Below, piece by piece: positions 16,083 to 23,999 of a DNA stretch of 64,000 nt; positions within the stretch are counted from its first letter, which is position 1, and each line of letters starts with the position of its first letter. The stretch is from positions 62,001-126,000 of the forward strand of contig NZ_JADX01000014.1 of NCBI RefSeq assembly GCF_000518605.1, read 5' to 3'. Source of the DNA: Shewanella fidelis ATCC BAA-318. GTDB taxonomy: Bacteria; Pseudomonadota; Gammaproteobacteria; Enterobacterales; Shewanellaceae. Below the pieces are notes generated by a model. It ran no database searches and had not been told where the DNA came from. It was given only the letters and a program-made list of their open reading frames with translations. A program made the translations under genes and the position numbers.

Positions 16083-17075
16083 ATGAATAAGCTTAATGTA
16101 ATCTCCATTGCGCTACTTTCTACCCTATCAATTGGTGCGAACGCGTCTAACGAACCGATCGAAATCATTCCTGCGGCCGTTATTACTAATCCTGAAAAAG
16201 TAGAGCTTGGTAAGATGCTATTTTTCGAGCCAAGACTGTCGAAATCAGGCTTTATTTCTTGTAACTCTTGCCACAACATTTCAACCGGTGGTGTAGACGC
16301 ACTACCTACGTCTATCGGTCATAATTGGCAACAAGGTCCAATTAACTCACCGACAGTGCTTAACGCTGAGTACGGTTTAGCTCAATTCTGGGATGGTCGT
16401 GCCAAAGATCTGAAAGAACAAGCAGCAGGCCCAATTGCTAATCCAAAAGAGATGGGCTTTACTCATGATCTTGCTGTAGACACGGTGCGTTCAATGCCTG
16501 CTTATCAAGCACGTTTTGCTCAAGTGTATAATTCAAAAGATATCAACATTGATATGATCACTGACGCTATTGCTGAATTTGAAAAAACCTTAGTGACACC
16601 AAATGCACCATTTGATCTTTACCTACAAGGTGACAAGTCAGCTATCTCTGATCAAGCCAAAGCGGGTTATCAGCTATTTAAAGATAAAGGTTGTGTAAGT
16701 TGCCATAATGGTCCAGCTGTTGGTGGCACCATGTATATGAAGATGGGTCTTGTTAAACCATTCCACACCAATAACCCTGCGGAAGGTCGAAAAGCAGTGA
16801 CCGGTAAAGAAGCCGATAAGTTTGTATTTAAAGTACCAACACTGCGTAATATTGAACTTACCTATCCGTACTTCCACGATGGTAGCGTTTGGGAACTTGA
16901 AGAAGCTGTGAATACTATGGCTGATATTCAGTTAGGACAAAAACTAACTGATAAAGAAGTGAAAGAGATGGTAGCCTTCTTAAACTCATTGACTGGTGAA
17001 CAACCGCAAATCGTGTTACCAATTTTGCCGCCATCGAACAAGAACACGCCTCGTCCTGTTCCATTCGATAAATAA
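16083..17075 (+). CDS. ccpA: Di-heme cytochrome c peroxidase
   Basis: This 330-residue periplasmic enzyme reduces hydrogen peroxide using electrons from c-type cytochromes. The signal peptide ends at about residue 20 (LLSTLSIGANA). Two heme c attachment motifs are present: CNSCH at residues 60-64 (low-potential peroxidatic heme) and CVSCH at 204-208 (electron-transfer heme). The segments between them (FWDGRAKDLKEQAAGPI, PKEMGF) are typical of bacterial CcpA/MauG-like peroxidases. The length fits the family. GAGG lies upstream of the ATG, and the gene is followed by a terminator, so it is monocistronic. In Shewanella this enzyme is used in low-oxygen respiration and peroxide defence. Confidence 0.95.
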   Translation: MNKLNVISIALLSTLSIGANASNEPIEIIPAAVITNPEKVELGKMLFFEPRLSKSGFISCNSCHNISTGGVDALPTSIGHNWQQGPINSPTVLNAEYGLAQFWDGRAKDLKEQAAGPIANPKEMGFTHDLAVDTVRSMPAYQARFAQVYNSKDINIDMITDAIAEFEKTLVTPNAPFDLYLQGDKSAISDQAKAGYQLFKDKGCVSCHNGPAVGGTMYMKMGLVKPFHTNNPAEGRKAVTGKEADKFVFKVPTLRNIELTYPYFHDGSVWELEEAVNTMADIQLGQKLTDKEVKEMVAFLNSLTGEQPQIVLPILPPSNKNTPRPVPFDK

Positions 17076-17093
17076 AGCAAATATCCATTACTA

Positions 17094-17121
17094 AAAAGAG
17101 CTGCAATTATGCAGCTCTTTT
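17094..17121. terminator. Bidirectional terminator between ccpA and the next leftward gene
   Basis: A perfect 12-base stem (AAAAGAGCTGCA / TGCAGCTCTTTT) with loop ATTA works for both converging genes. Confidence 0.85.
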
Positions 17122-17150
17122 ATTTTGCTTTTGACAGGTTTCGAAGGAAG

Positions 17151-17510
17151 TTAACCAACCTTTCTGTAATGCAAGGCTTGCAAGCGCTCTACAATGGCTA
17201 TGAGTACACCTTTACGCCGCATGTTAGACAATATACCTGGACTAAAACGATCAATTCTCGCCATTGCAGTCAGTAATAAGCGACATTCATATAAACTAGC
17301 GTCAGCTATATATTCCGGTCGCTCTATCAAATGACTATTTTGATACCAATCATCCCAGTTGAATTGCGTTAACATCAAACCACACTGCTCAATATCAACA
17401 ACAAACTCTTGTAAGCGAAGATCAGACACTTGATGATTAGCCAATTTTAAGTCAGCCGCATAGTTAGCGTATAACTGACTAGAGTAACCGTTAGCAATTA
17501 ATTTGTTCAT
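17151..17510 (-). CDS. Uncharacterised protein, DUF6508-like
   Basis: This 119-residue protein has a central FNWDDWYQ segment (about 54-61) and a C-terminal LLLTAMARIDRFSPGIL motif (about 84-100). The latter is reminiscent of DUF6508 proteins, which end in a similar arginine-rich signature. I am not certain of that match. The protein has no signal peptide or membrane span. The ATG has a strong GGAGG ribosome-binding site, so the gene is probably real. It converges on the ccpA terminator. Confidence 0.65.
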   Translation of the reverse strand: MNKLIANGYSSQLYANYAADLKLANHQVSDLRLQEFVVDIEQCGLMLTQFNWDDWYQNSHLIERPEYIADASLYECRLLLTAMARIDRFSPGILSNMRRKGVLIAIVERLQALHYRKVG

Positions 17511-17920
17511 GTTGAACCTCCGCTGACTTCAATACTTACGAGTTAACTTTGCAAGTTGCGAGTTAAATTAACTATTTGCATAGCACGTACCAAAATTTGA
17601 TTGGTCCTAGTCTAATAAAGGTAAACTGAACATAAACTTAACGATTAAAGTTGTAACATATTGCGCAATGATTCATGGAGAAAAATAATTATCCCCTTGA
17701 AAAATAACTCTTATTTTAATTGGCAAGTCAAAGTTTTTTACTTCGTTATCGAAGCAAATGCGGTAGGAGAAAACAAATTTAAATAGATGGAGTGAAATGT
17801 TTGGCAATAAAATAACGACAGATACAGTACATTTTAACCAATAAGATAAAGCAGCAACCTTGCATTTATCGATGCAAATTGCGATTGCAATCCCCTGCCT
17901 ATTCAGTAAAAGAACTCGAT
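17511..17920. other. Gene-free stretch, 410 bases
   Basis: AT-rich sequence between the leftward DUF6508-like gene and the leftward LysR gene. It contains no supported frame or terminator-like hairpin. It presumably holds the promoter of the former gene. Confidence 0.4.
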
Positions 17921-18835
17921 TTATTCGGCGAGTGCTTGCTTAGCTTTTAACTCGGCAGCAAATTCTTCAATAATTAAATCTGTAAATAGTTGCCCTGCTC
18001 GCCCTAATGGGCGCTCCATTGTTGAAACTAACTGCGGCGTAAAGCTGTAGCGACTGCCGCCGGTAAAATCGACTTCAACTAACTCACCACTTGCCAACTC
18101 AGACTCAATCAAAAAGTCAGGCATCCAGCCAAACCCTAACCCCATCAGCAGAGCATTTTTCTTCATTACAAAGCCTGACAGGTAAAATACCTTATCACCA
18201 CCAAATTGCATTTCATCACGATAATGCTTATTAACTGATGAATCTTCAATTGTTAATTCAACATGCTGTTGAAGTTCAAATAAACTTAACTCGGTTGCAG
18301 TAGCTAAGGGATGAGTAGCTGCAACTACCAGTACACTTGTGATCTCCGGCAGCGCTTGCGGCCGGTAACTTGGTCCAGTTCGGTAATCTTTGACTAGCAT
18401 TAAATCTGCATTATCACGTTCAAATCTTTCCTGAACACCGCCCAAAAACTCCATATTAAGTTGAACCTTAGTGGGAATTTCTAGCTCTGTTAGTCGTTTT
18501 AACGCGCGCATAATTGGCTTCATAGGCAACGCATCATCAATCACCAATTCAAGTTTGGGCTCCCAACCATCACCAAACTTGCTGGCTAAATGTTCTATGT
18601 TTGCAAGGTATTGCAGTAACCTCTGCCCTTCAGCCAAGATGACTTTACCTTCAGGAGTCAACTCTGCCCGATACTGATCGCGACAAAAAAGGTTTACACC
18701 TAAGTGTTGCTCAAGTTTTTTAACTTGGTAGCTCACCGCTGACTGCGCTTTGTGCAATCGCTCTGCAGCCTTGGCAAAACTGCCCTCTTCAACTAAAACT
18801 TGCAGTACTTTAAATGCATCTACATCTATCCGCAT
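17921..18835 (-). CDS. LysR-family transcriptional regulator, divergent from hmgA
   Basis: This 304-residue regulator has an N-terminal winged helix-turn-helix (VLVEEGSFAKAAERLHKAQSAVSYQVKKLE, about residues 10-40). A type-2 periplasmic-binding-like effector domain covers about residues 90-290. ATG at 18835 is preferred over the adjacent GTG because AAGGA lies 6 bases before it. Divergent position next to hmgA and hpd makes it the likely regulator of tyrosine breakdown, though LysR genes in this position have not all been tested. No known ligand motif is visible. Confidence 0.88.
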   Translation of the reverse strand: MRIDVDAFKVLQVLVEEGSFAKAAERLHKAQSAVSYQVKKLEQHLGVNLFCRDQYRAELTPEGKVILAEGQRLLQYLANIEHLASKFGDGWEPKLELVIDDALPMKPIMRALKRLTELEIPTKVQLNMEFLGGVQERFERDNADLMLVKDYRTGPSYRPQALPEITSVLVVAATHPLATATELSLFELQQHVELTIEDSSVNKHYRDEMQFGGDKVFYLSGFVMKKNALLMGLGFGWMPDFLIESELASGELVEVDFTGGSRYSFTPQLVSTMERPLGRAGQLFTDLIIEEFAAELKAKQALAE

Positions 18836-18927
18836 CACACATCCTTAACGTAAAGCAGAGATTACCATCAAAAAATTAGATGGAGTCATAGCAATTATTA
18901 TTCTTTTTTTTGTTTATTTAAGCAACT

Positions 18928-18949
18928 AAATTGAATCTAGATCACATTT
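18928..18949 (+). promoter_or_regulatory. CRP-like binding site upstream of hmgA
   Basis: The 22-base site reads AAATTGAATC then TA then GATCACATTT. It agrees with the ideal CRP operator at 19 of 22 positions, with the right half-site intact. It lies 43 bases before the hmgA start, between the divergent LysR and hmgA genes. CRP control of amino-acid catabolism is common in Shewanella; binding here is inferred. Confidence 0.6.
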
Positions 18950-18991
18950 ACATTGAATTACGCGTACTTAAAAGTACCAAGGAAAGCGAAT

Positions 18992-20152
18992 ATGCCATTT
19001 TATGTGAAGCAAGGAAGTATTCCGACAAAGCGACATATCACATTTAAAAAAGACAATGGTGAGCTCTATCGCGAAGAGTTATTTTCAACTCACGGATTTT
19101 CCAATATTTATTCTAATAAGTATCACCATAACATGCCGACTAAAGCGCTAGATGTCAGCCCTTATAGCCTGTCAAATGGCGAAGTCTGGCAAGACTCTTT
19201 AGTACAGAACTACAAACTTGATACTAAAAAGGCAGATAGTAACGGTAACTTTTTTAATAGTCGCAATAAGATTTTCTTTAATAATGACGTTGCCATGTAC
19301 ACAGCAAAAGTCACTGAAGATACATCAGAATTCTACCGTAACGCCTATGCCGATGAAGTACTATTTGTACATGAAGGACAAGGCACACTTTATAGCGAAT
19401 ACGGGGCATTAGCAGTTAACAAATGGGATTACTTAATCATTCCCCGCGGCACAACTTATCAGCTCAAATTCGATGACTACAGTGATGTTCGGTTATTTGT
19501 AATTGAGTCTGCTAGCATGGTTGAAGTGCCTAAGCATTTCCGTAACGAATATGGCCAAATGCTTGAGTCTGCGCCTTATTGTGAGCGTGATATTCGAACT
19601 CCGGAACTACAAGACGCAATTGTCGAACAAGGCGAGTTTCCACTAGTATGTAAGTTTGGTGATAAATACCAACAAACGTTACTTGAATGGCACCCTTTTG
19701 ATTTAGTTGGCTGGGATGGCTGTGTTTACCCATGGGCATTTAACATCCAAGAATATGCCCCTAAGGTGGGTAAAATCCACTTGCCACCATCGGATCATCT
19801 GGTCTTTACCGCGCACAACTTTGTTATTTGTAACTTTGTGCCACGCCCTTATGACTTCCACCCAGAGTCTATACCTGCGCCTTACTGCCATAACAATATC
19901 GATAGTGATGAAGTCTTGTATTACGTTGATGGCGACTTTATGAGCCGTACCGGCATTGAAGCAGGCTACATGACTTTACATCAAAAAGGTGTACCTCACG
20001 GGCCACAACCAGGGCGAACTGAAGCCTCAATCGGTAAAACTGAAACCTATGAATATGCAGTGATGGTCGATACCTTCGCACCATTGCAGCTGACCGAACA
20101 TGTAAAGCATTGCATGAGTAACGACTACAACCGCTCTTGGATTGAAGACTAA
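18992..20152 (+). CDS. hmgA: Homogentisate 1,2-dioxygenase
   Basis: This 386-residue iron(II) enzyme opens the ring of homogentisate to maleylacetoacetate in phenylalanine and tyrosine catabolism. It begins MPFYVKQGSIPTKRH and has long conserved stretches (ELFSTHGFSNIY, DEVLFVHEGQGTLYSEYG). The likely iron ligands are in CHNNIDSDEVLYY (His and Glu) and KGVPHGPQPGR (His). ATG at 18992 has AAGGAAA upstream; an in-frame TTG at 18953 would add residues with no family match. hpd follows 73 bases downstream, so the two enzymes act in consecutive steps and are probably co-transcribed. The later enzymes (maleylacetoacetate isomerase, fumarylacetoacetase) are not in this window. Confidence 0.95.
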   Translation: MPFYVKQGSIPTKRHITFKKDNGELYREELFSTHGFSNIYSNKYHHNMPTKALDVSPYSLSNGEVWQDSLVQNYKLDTKKADSNGNFFNSRNKIFFNNDVAMYTAKVTEDTSEFYRNAYADEVLFVHEGQGTLYSEYGALAVNKWDYLIIPRGTTYQLKFDDYSDVRLFVIESASMVEVPKHFRNEYGQMLESAPYCERDIRTPELQDAIVEQGEFPLVCKFGDKYQQTLLEWHPFDLVGWDGCVYPWAFNIQEYAPKVGKIHLPPSDHLVFTAHNFVICNFVPRPYDFHPESIPAPYCHNNIDSDEVLYYVDGDFMSRTGIEAGYMTLHQKGVPHGPQPGRTEASIGKTETYEYAVMVDTFAPLQLTEHVKHCMSNDYNRSWIED

Positions 20153-20225
20153 TCGCTTTTAATTTCAGGATCAGGTCATCGCAGAATGACTGGTTAGTAG
20201 GATCAAATTGACAGAGGATATAACA

Positions 20226-21266
20226 ATGGCAAGCGAACAAAACCCACTAGGCTTACTTGGTATTGAATTTACTGAGTTTGCTACACCTGAACAAGATTAT
20301 ATGCATCAGGTATTTATTGATTTCGGTTTTTCATTGCTAAAAAAATCAAAATCTAAAGAAATTTTGTACTACAAGCAAAACGATATTAATTTCTTATTAA
20401 ATACTGAGCGCAAAGGGTTTTCAGCGGAATTTGCTAAAAGCCATGGCCCAGCAATCTGCTCTATGGGCTGGCGTGTAGAAGACGCACAGTTTGCATTTGA
20501 AGGGGCTGTTGCTCGTGGCGCTAAGCCAGCGGACGACGACGTAAAAGATCTGCCTTACCCGGCCATTTACGGTATTGGTGATAGCCTAATTTACTTTATC
20601 GATACGTTTGGCGAAACCGATAATATCTATGCAACCGATTTTGAAGATTTAGAAGAACAGATCATCACTCAAGAAAAAGGCTTTATGGAAGTCGACCATT
20701 TAACCAACAATGTCTACAAAGGCACTATGGAGTATTGGTCAAACTTTTATAAAGATATCTTTGGCTTTACTGAAGTGCGCTACTTTGACATTAAAGGCAC
20801 ACAAACAGCGCTTATCTCATACGCCCTGCGTTCACCAGATGGTAGCTTCTGCATCCCGATTAACGAAGGCAAAGGCAACGATAAAAATCAGATTGACGAG
20901 TATTTACGTGAATATGATGGCCCAGGTGTTCAGCATTTGGCATTTAGAAGTCGTGATATTGTTGCATCACTGGATGCGATGGAAGGTTCGTCAATTCAAA
21001 CTCTTGATATCATTCCAGAGTATTACGACACCATTTTTGACAAGTTACCACAAGTGACTGAAGATCGTGAACGCATCAAGCACCACCAGATCTTGGTAGA
21101 CGGTGATGAAGAAGGATATTTGCTGCAGATCTTTACTAAAAACCTATTTGGTCCAATTTTCATTGAGATCATTCAACGCAAAAACAACTTAGGTTTTGGT
21201 GAAGGTAATTTCACTGCGCTATTTGAATCGATTGAACGTGATCAGCAGCGACGTGGTGTACTGTAA
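20226..21266 (+). CDS. hpd: 4-Hydroxyphenylpyruvate dioxygenase
   Basis: This 346-residue vicinal-oxygen-chelate iron enzyme converts 4-hydroxyphenylpyruvate to homogentisate, the substrate of the gene before it. The three iron ligands are visible: His158 in VDHLTNN, His237 in VQHLAF and Glu314 in FIEIIQR. The C-terminus (NNLGFGEGNFTALFESIERDQ) is family-typical. ATG at 20226 is chosen because AGAGG lies 8 bases upstream; an earlier in-frame TTG lacks support. A terminator follows. In Shewanella the same pathway can yield pyomelanin when homogentisate builds up, and the intact hmgA next door should prevent that. Confidence 0.95.
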   Translation: MASEQNPLGLLGIEFTEFATPEQDYMHQVFIDFGFSLLKKSKSKEILYYKQNDINFLLNTERKGFSAEFAKSHGPAICSMGWRVEDAQFAFEGAVARGAKPADDDVKDLPYPAIYGIGDSLIYFIDTFGETDNIYATDFEDLEEQIITQEKGFMEVDHLTNNVYKGTMEYWSNFYKDIFGFTEVRYFDIKGTQTALISYALRSPDGSFCIPINEGKGNDKNQIDEYLREYDGPGVQHLAFRSRDIVASLDAMEGSSIQTLDIIPEYYDTIFDKLPQVTEDRERIKHHQILVDGDEEGYLLQIFTKNLFGPIFIEIIQRKNNLGFGEGNFTALFESIERDQQRRGVL

Positions 21267-21307
21267 ACCCAACGTTTAGCTCATTACGTAGCAATCAAAT
21301 ACTAAAG

Positions 21308-21328
21308 ACCCGCTTTTGCGGGTTTTTA
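21308..21328 (+). terminator. Terminator of the hmgA-hpd operon
   Basis: A 6-base GC-rich stem (ACCCGC / GCGGGT) with a TTTT loop is followed by TTTTTA. Confidence 0.85.
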
Positions 21329-21412
21329 TGTTTATTCGGCTATCCTCAAACAAGGTTTTTCTCTACACTGTGCCCCTTTCAGCGGCCATATAACATAAGC
21401 ACAGCTCTCAAC

Positions 21413-22033
21413 ATGCCAGATATCACCTTACTTGCGGTTTTTTTGCCTACATTCTTTTTTGTTTCTATCACTCCAGGGATGTGCATGACCCTTGCTATGA
21501 CGCTAGGGATGAGTATTGGTTTTCGTAGAACCTTATGGATGATGCTTGGTGAGTTGGTTGGCGTTGCGCTAGTTGCAATAGCCGCAGTGATGGGCGTTGC
21601 AAGCGTCATGCTCAACTATCCAGACGTATTCTCAATACTAAAATGGCTGGGCGGGATCTACTTAGTCTATATTGGCGTCAATATGTGGCGTTCTAAAGGT
21701 AAAATGGCGATTATTGAAGGCCAACAAACACCGAATGTAAGTAATATTGAGCTTGTCAGCCAAGGTTTTTTGACCGCAATTGCTAACCCAAAGGGCTGGG
21801 CATTTATGGTGTCGCTGCTACCACCGTTTATCAATGTCCAACGTGAAGTGGCGCCGCAACTTATGGCACTGGTGAGCATTATTTTATTTACTGAATTAAT
21901 CAGCATGATGGCGTATGCTGCCGGAGGTAAAAGTTTACGGATCTTTTTAAGCCGCGGCGATAATATCAAATGGATGAACCGTATCGCTGGCAGCTTAATG
22001 ATCTTTGTGGGTATTTGGCTAGCGCTAAGTTAA
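21413..22033 (+). CDS. LysE-family amino-acid exporter
   Basis: This 206-residue inner-membrane protein has about six spans and the RhtB/LysE signature. The N-terminal segment is ITPGMCMTLAMTLGMSIGFRRTLWM (about residues 20-45), followed by WLGGIYLVYIGVNMWR and the conserved GFLTAIANPKGWAFMVSLLPPF (about 119-140). These exporters expel amino acids or homoserine lactones down the proton gradient; the substrate cannot be told. The ribosome-binding site is weak. The following lipoprotein gene starts 32 bases later on the same strand. Confidence 0.88.
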   Translation: MPDITLLAVFLPTFFFVSITPGMCMTLAMTLGMSIGFRRTLWMMLGELVGVALVAIAAVMGVASVMLNYPDVFSILKWLGGIYLVYIGVNMWRSKGKMAIIEGQQTPNVSNIELVSQGFLTAIANPKGWAFMVSLLPPFINVQREVAPQLMALVSIILFTELISMMAYAAGGKSLRIFLSRGDNIKWMNRIAGSLMIFVGIWLALS

Positions 22034-22065
22034 TCAGCGCTTATTTATATAAAAAGGTGAATTTA

Positions 22066-22437
22066 ATGAAGTTAATTAAATTAGTAATGCTATTTGTTGG
22101 CGCACTTTACTTATCGGGTTGTACGTCAACCGCTATCGTCAATTTAAATAATGAACCTATCGTTACTAACAGCGCTATAAGTACAGAACAAGCCATTATT
22201 AGAGGCTGTAAAGCAAAAGGTTGGACAGCTGTCGTTGCCGATAAAAATACCATTGATGCTTATATTACTGTGCGTTCCCACAAAGCCCACGTAAAAATCA
22301 CTTATGATGATAAGTTTTACAATATCAATTACGTAGACAGTACTAACTTAGATTATAACAATGGCAATATTCACCGTAATTATAATAAGTGGATCTACAA
22401 ACTTTCAGCGTCAATCCAACAACAGCTAAGTCAGTAA
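22066..22437 (+). CDS. Small lipoprotein of unknown function
   Basis: This 123-residue protein has a type II signal peptide and a lipobox LSGC at about residues 17-20, so it should be lipid-anchored in the envelope. After the anchor it has a globular region of about 100 residues (SAISTEQAIIRGCKAKGWTA, KAHVKITYDDKFYNINYVDS) with no recognised domain. Similar small lipoproteins occur in Shewanella. ATG at 22066 with AAAAGGTG upstream is clear; a longer in-frame extension overlaps the LysE gene and is rejected. It may be co-transcribed with the exporter. Confidence 0.75.
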   Translation: MKLIKLVMLFVGALYLSGCTSTAIVNLNNEPIVTNSAISTEQAIIRGCKAKGWTAVVADKNTIDAYITVRSHKAHVKITYDDKFYNINYVDSTNLDYNNGNIHRNYNKWIYKLSASIQQQLSQ

Positions 22438-22453
22438 AATATAGAGTAACCTC

Positions 22454-22482
22454 CAAAAGGCTGAGGCAACACTCACCTTTTG
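22454..22482. terminator. Hairpin between convergent genes
   Basis: CAAAAGG and CCTTTTG flank a loop that also pairs partly (TGAG / CTCA), between the lipoprotein gene and the leftward acetyltransferase gene. The T-rich arm supports a bidirectional terminator. Confidence 0.55.
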
Positions 22483-22486
22483 TTTG

Positions 22487-23716
22487 CTAGTCTACTGACT
22501 TATACGGTAGCTTTTGTTTAAGCTGCTGCATATAAATTTTGATATTATTCGCTTCTTGTAGCGTAAAGCTGTGGATCGCTTGTCTAAATTCCAGATGAGC
22601 GATCTCATGATTGGAAAAAGTCGCTACAGGTTCAAAACCACGAGACACCTTGTGCTCCCCCTGTGCCCCAGCATCAAACACCTGTAAACCATGATTAATG
22701 CAGTATTCAATACCTTGGTAATAGCATGCCTCAAAATGCAAACCGTCAACATCAGTCAAGGCTCCCCAATAACGTCCATATAAGTGGCTACGAGATTTAA
22801 AATAAAGCGCCGACGCAATAAACTGCTCTTCACTGTCTCTTACAACAAGTAAAATGACGTTATCGGCTAATGTGCTACTTAAGCTTTTGAAAAAATCTAA
22901 ATTGAGATAACCATAGTGACCGGAGCGTTTTGCATAGGTTTGCTGGTAACAAGCGAAAAACTGTAACCATAACTCAGCGGTGATCTCTGCGCCTTCAATA
23001 AATTCAAAATGTAAATCAGCAGCTCGTACTTTTGCGCGCTCTTTTTTAATTTCTTTACGCTTTCTGGAACTTAATGCTGCTAAAAAACTATCAAAATCAG
23101 CATAGTTACGGTTAAACCAATGAAACTGTGTACCAACTCGCTGTAGACTTTGGGTTTGAGAAAAGTGCTTAAACTGAGCTTCAGGCAAAAATAGGCAATG
23201 CCAACTTGAAAAACCATATTCTACTAAACATTGATTAAGCGTATCAGCAACTAGATGGTAGATTTGTTGCCTTTCTTGCTCAGTTTTATCTGTTGTTATA
23301 CCTAAACGCTTGCCTGCGGTGGGAGTGAACGGAATTGCAGATAACAATTTAGGGTAATAGGTTAATTGCTGGCGTTCATAAGCATCCGCCCATGCCCAAT
23401 CAAATACATACTCACCGTAAGAATGCGCTTTAATATAGAGCGGCATGACGGCAACAATATTGGCCTTATCTCCAGTCTCTTTAACTAGCAGGTGCAGCGG
23501 CGTCCAGCCTGTTTTGCTGCAAACACAATCACTGCTTTCAAGTGCCAATAGATATTGATGACTATTAAATGGATTGTCATCAGCCATTAAGTTATTCCAG
23601 CTATCAGCGGGAACTTTTACGATGGCATCAACAAGTTCAACCTCATAAGTCGGATTACAGTTTTTCTTAACCCCCTCTTCATTTGGTTGCTCTAACCCTG
23701 TTTGTTTACTATCCAT
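22487..23716 (-). CDS. FemAB-like GNAT-fold acyltransferase (COG3146 / DUF482)
   Basis: A protein of about 409 residues in the family annotated as predicted N-acyltransferases related to FemAB peptidoglycan enzymes. Family motifs include PADSWNNLMADDNPFNSHQYLLALE near the start and SSRKRKEIKKERAKV in the middle. The C-terminal signature GRYWGALTDVDGLHFEACYYQGIEYCINHGLQVFDAGAQGEHKVSRGFEP is split here into its recognisable parts: GRYWGA, LHFEACYYQGIEYC, and FDAGAQGEHKVSRGF. No membrane span is seen. ATG at 23716 lies downstream of AAGGAAGAG; an in-frame TTG at 23725 is nearer to that site and is a fair alternative. The acceptor substrate is unknown. Confidence 0.82.
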   Translation of the reverse strand: MDSKQTGLEQPNEEGVKKNCNPTYEVELVDAIVKVPADSWNNLMADDNPFNSHQYLLALESSDCVCSKTGWTPLHLLVKETGDKANIVAVMPLYIKAHSYGEYVFDWAWADAYERQQLTYYPKLLSAIPFTPTAGKRLGITTDKTEQERQQIYHLVADTLNQCLVEYGFSSWHCLFLPEAQFKHFSQTQSLQRVGTQFHWFNRNYADFDSFLAALSSRKRKEIKKERAKVRAADLHFEFIEGAEITAELWLQFFACYQQTYAKRSGHYGYLNLDFFKSLSSTLADNVILLVVRDSEEQFIASALYFKSRSHLYGRYWGALTDVDGLHFEACYYQGIEYCINHGLQVFDAGAQGEHKVSRGFEPVATFSNHEIAHLEFRQAIHSFTLQEANNIKIYMQQLKQKLPYKSVD

Positions 23717-23999
23717 TTTAGTCAAATACTCTTCCTTAAAAGCTAACAATTATTGGTATATTTTTTTGTTATTTAATTTTTAGGTTTATTCGACCTAAGG
23801 CTAACCGTGCCAAAATTTAACCCGTACAGCCCCTAGCGAGGCTTGCATTTAGCGCGAATAAGCGTCACATTGCGTTTATCTGTGGCTAGTTACCCATTTA
23901 ATTAACAACAATATAGTGATTGACCTCAGATTATAACAATAAAGATAACCACTGTTAGCTTGAAACTATTTTGACCTCAAACAATAGCAAGGACCCTAC

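Noticed and set aside
21970..22437. Longer lipoprotein gene starting inside the LysE gene
   Set aside because: The added N-terminus overlaps the exporter and hides the signal peptide; ATG at 22066 has the ribosome-binding site.
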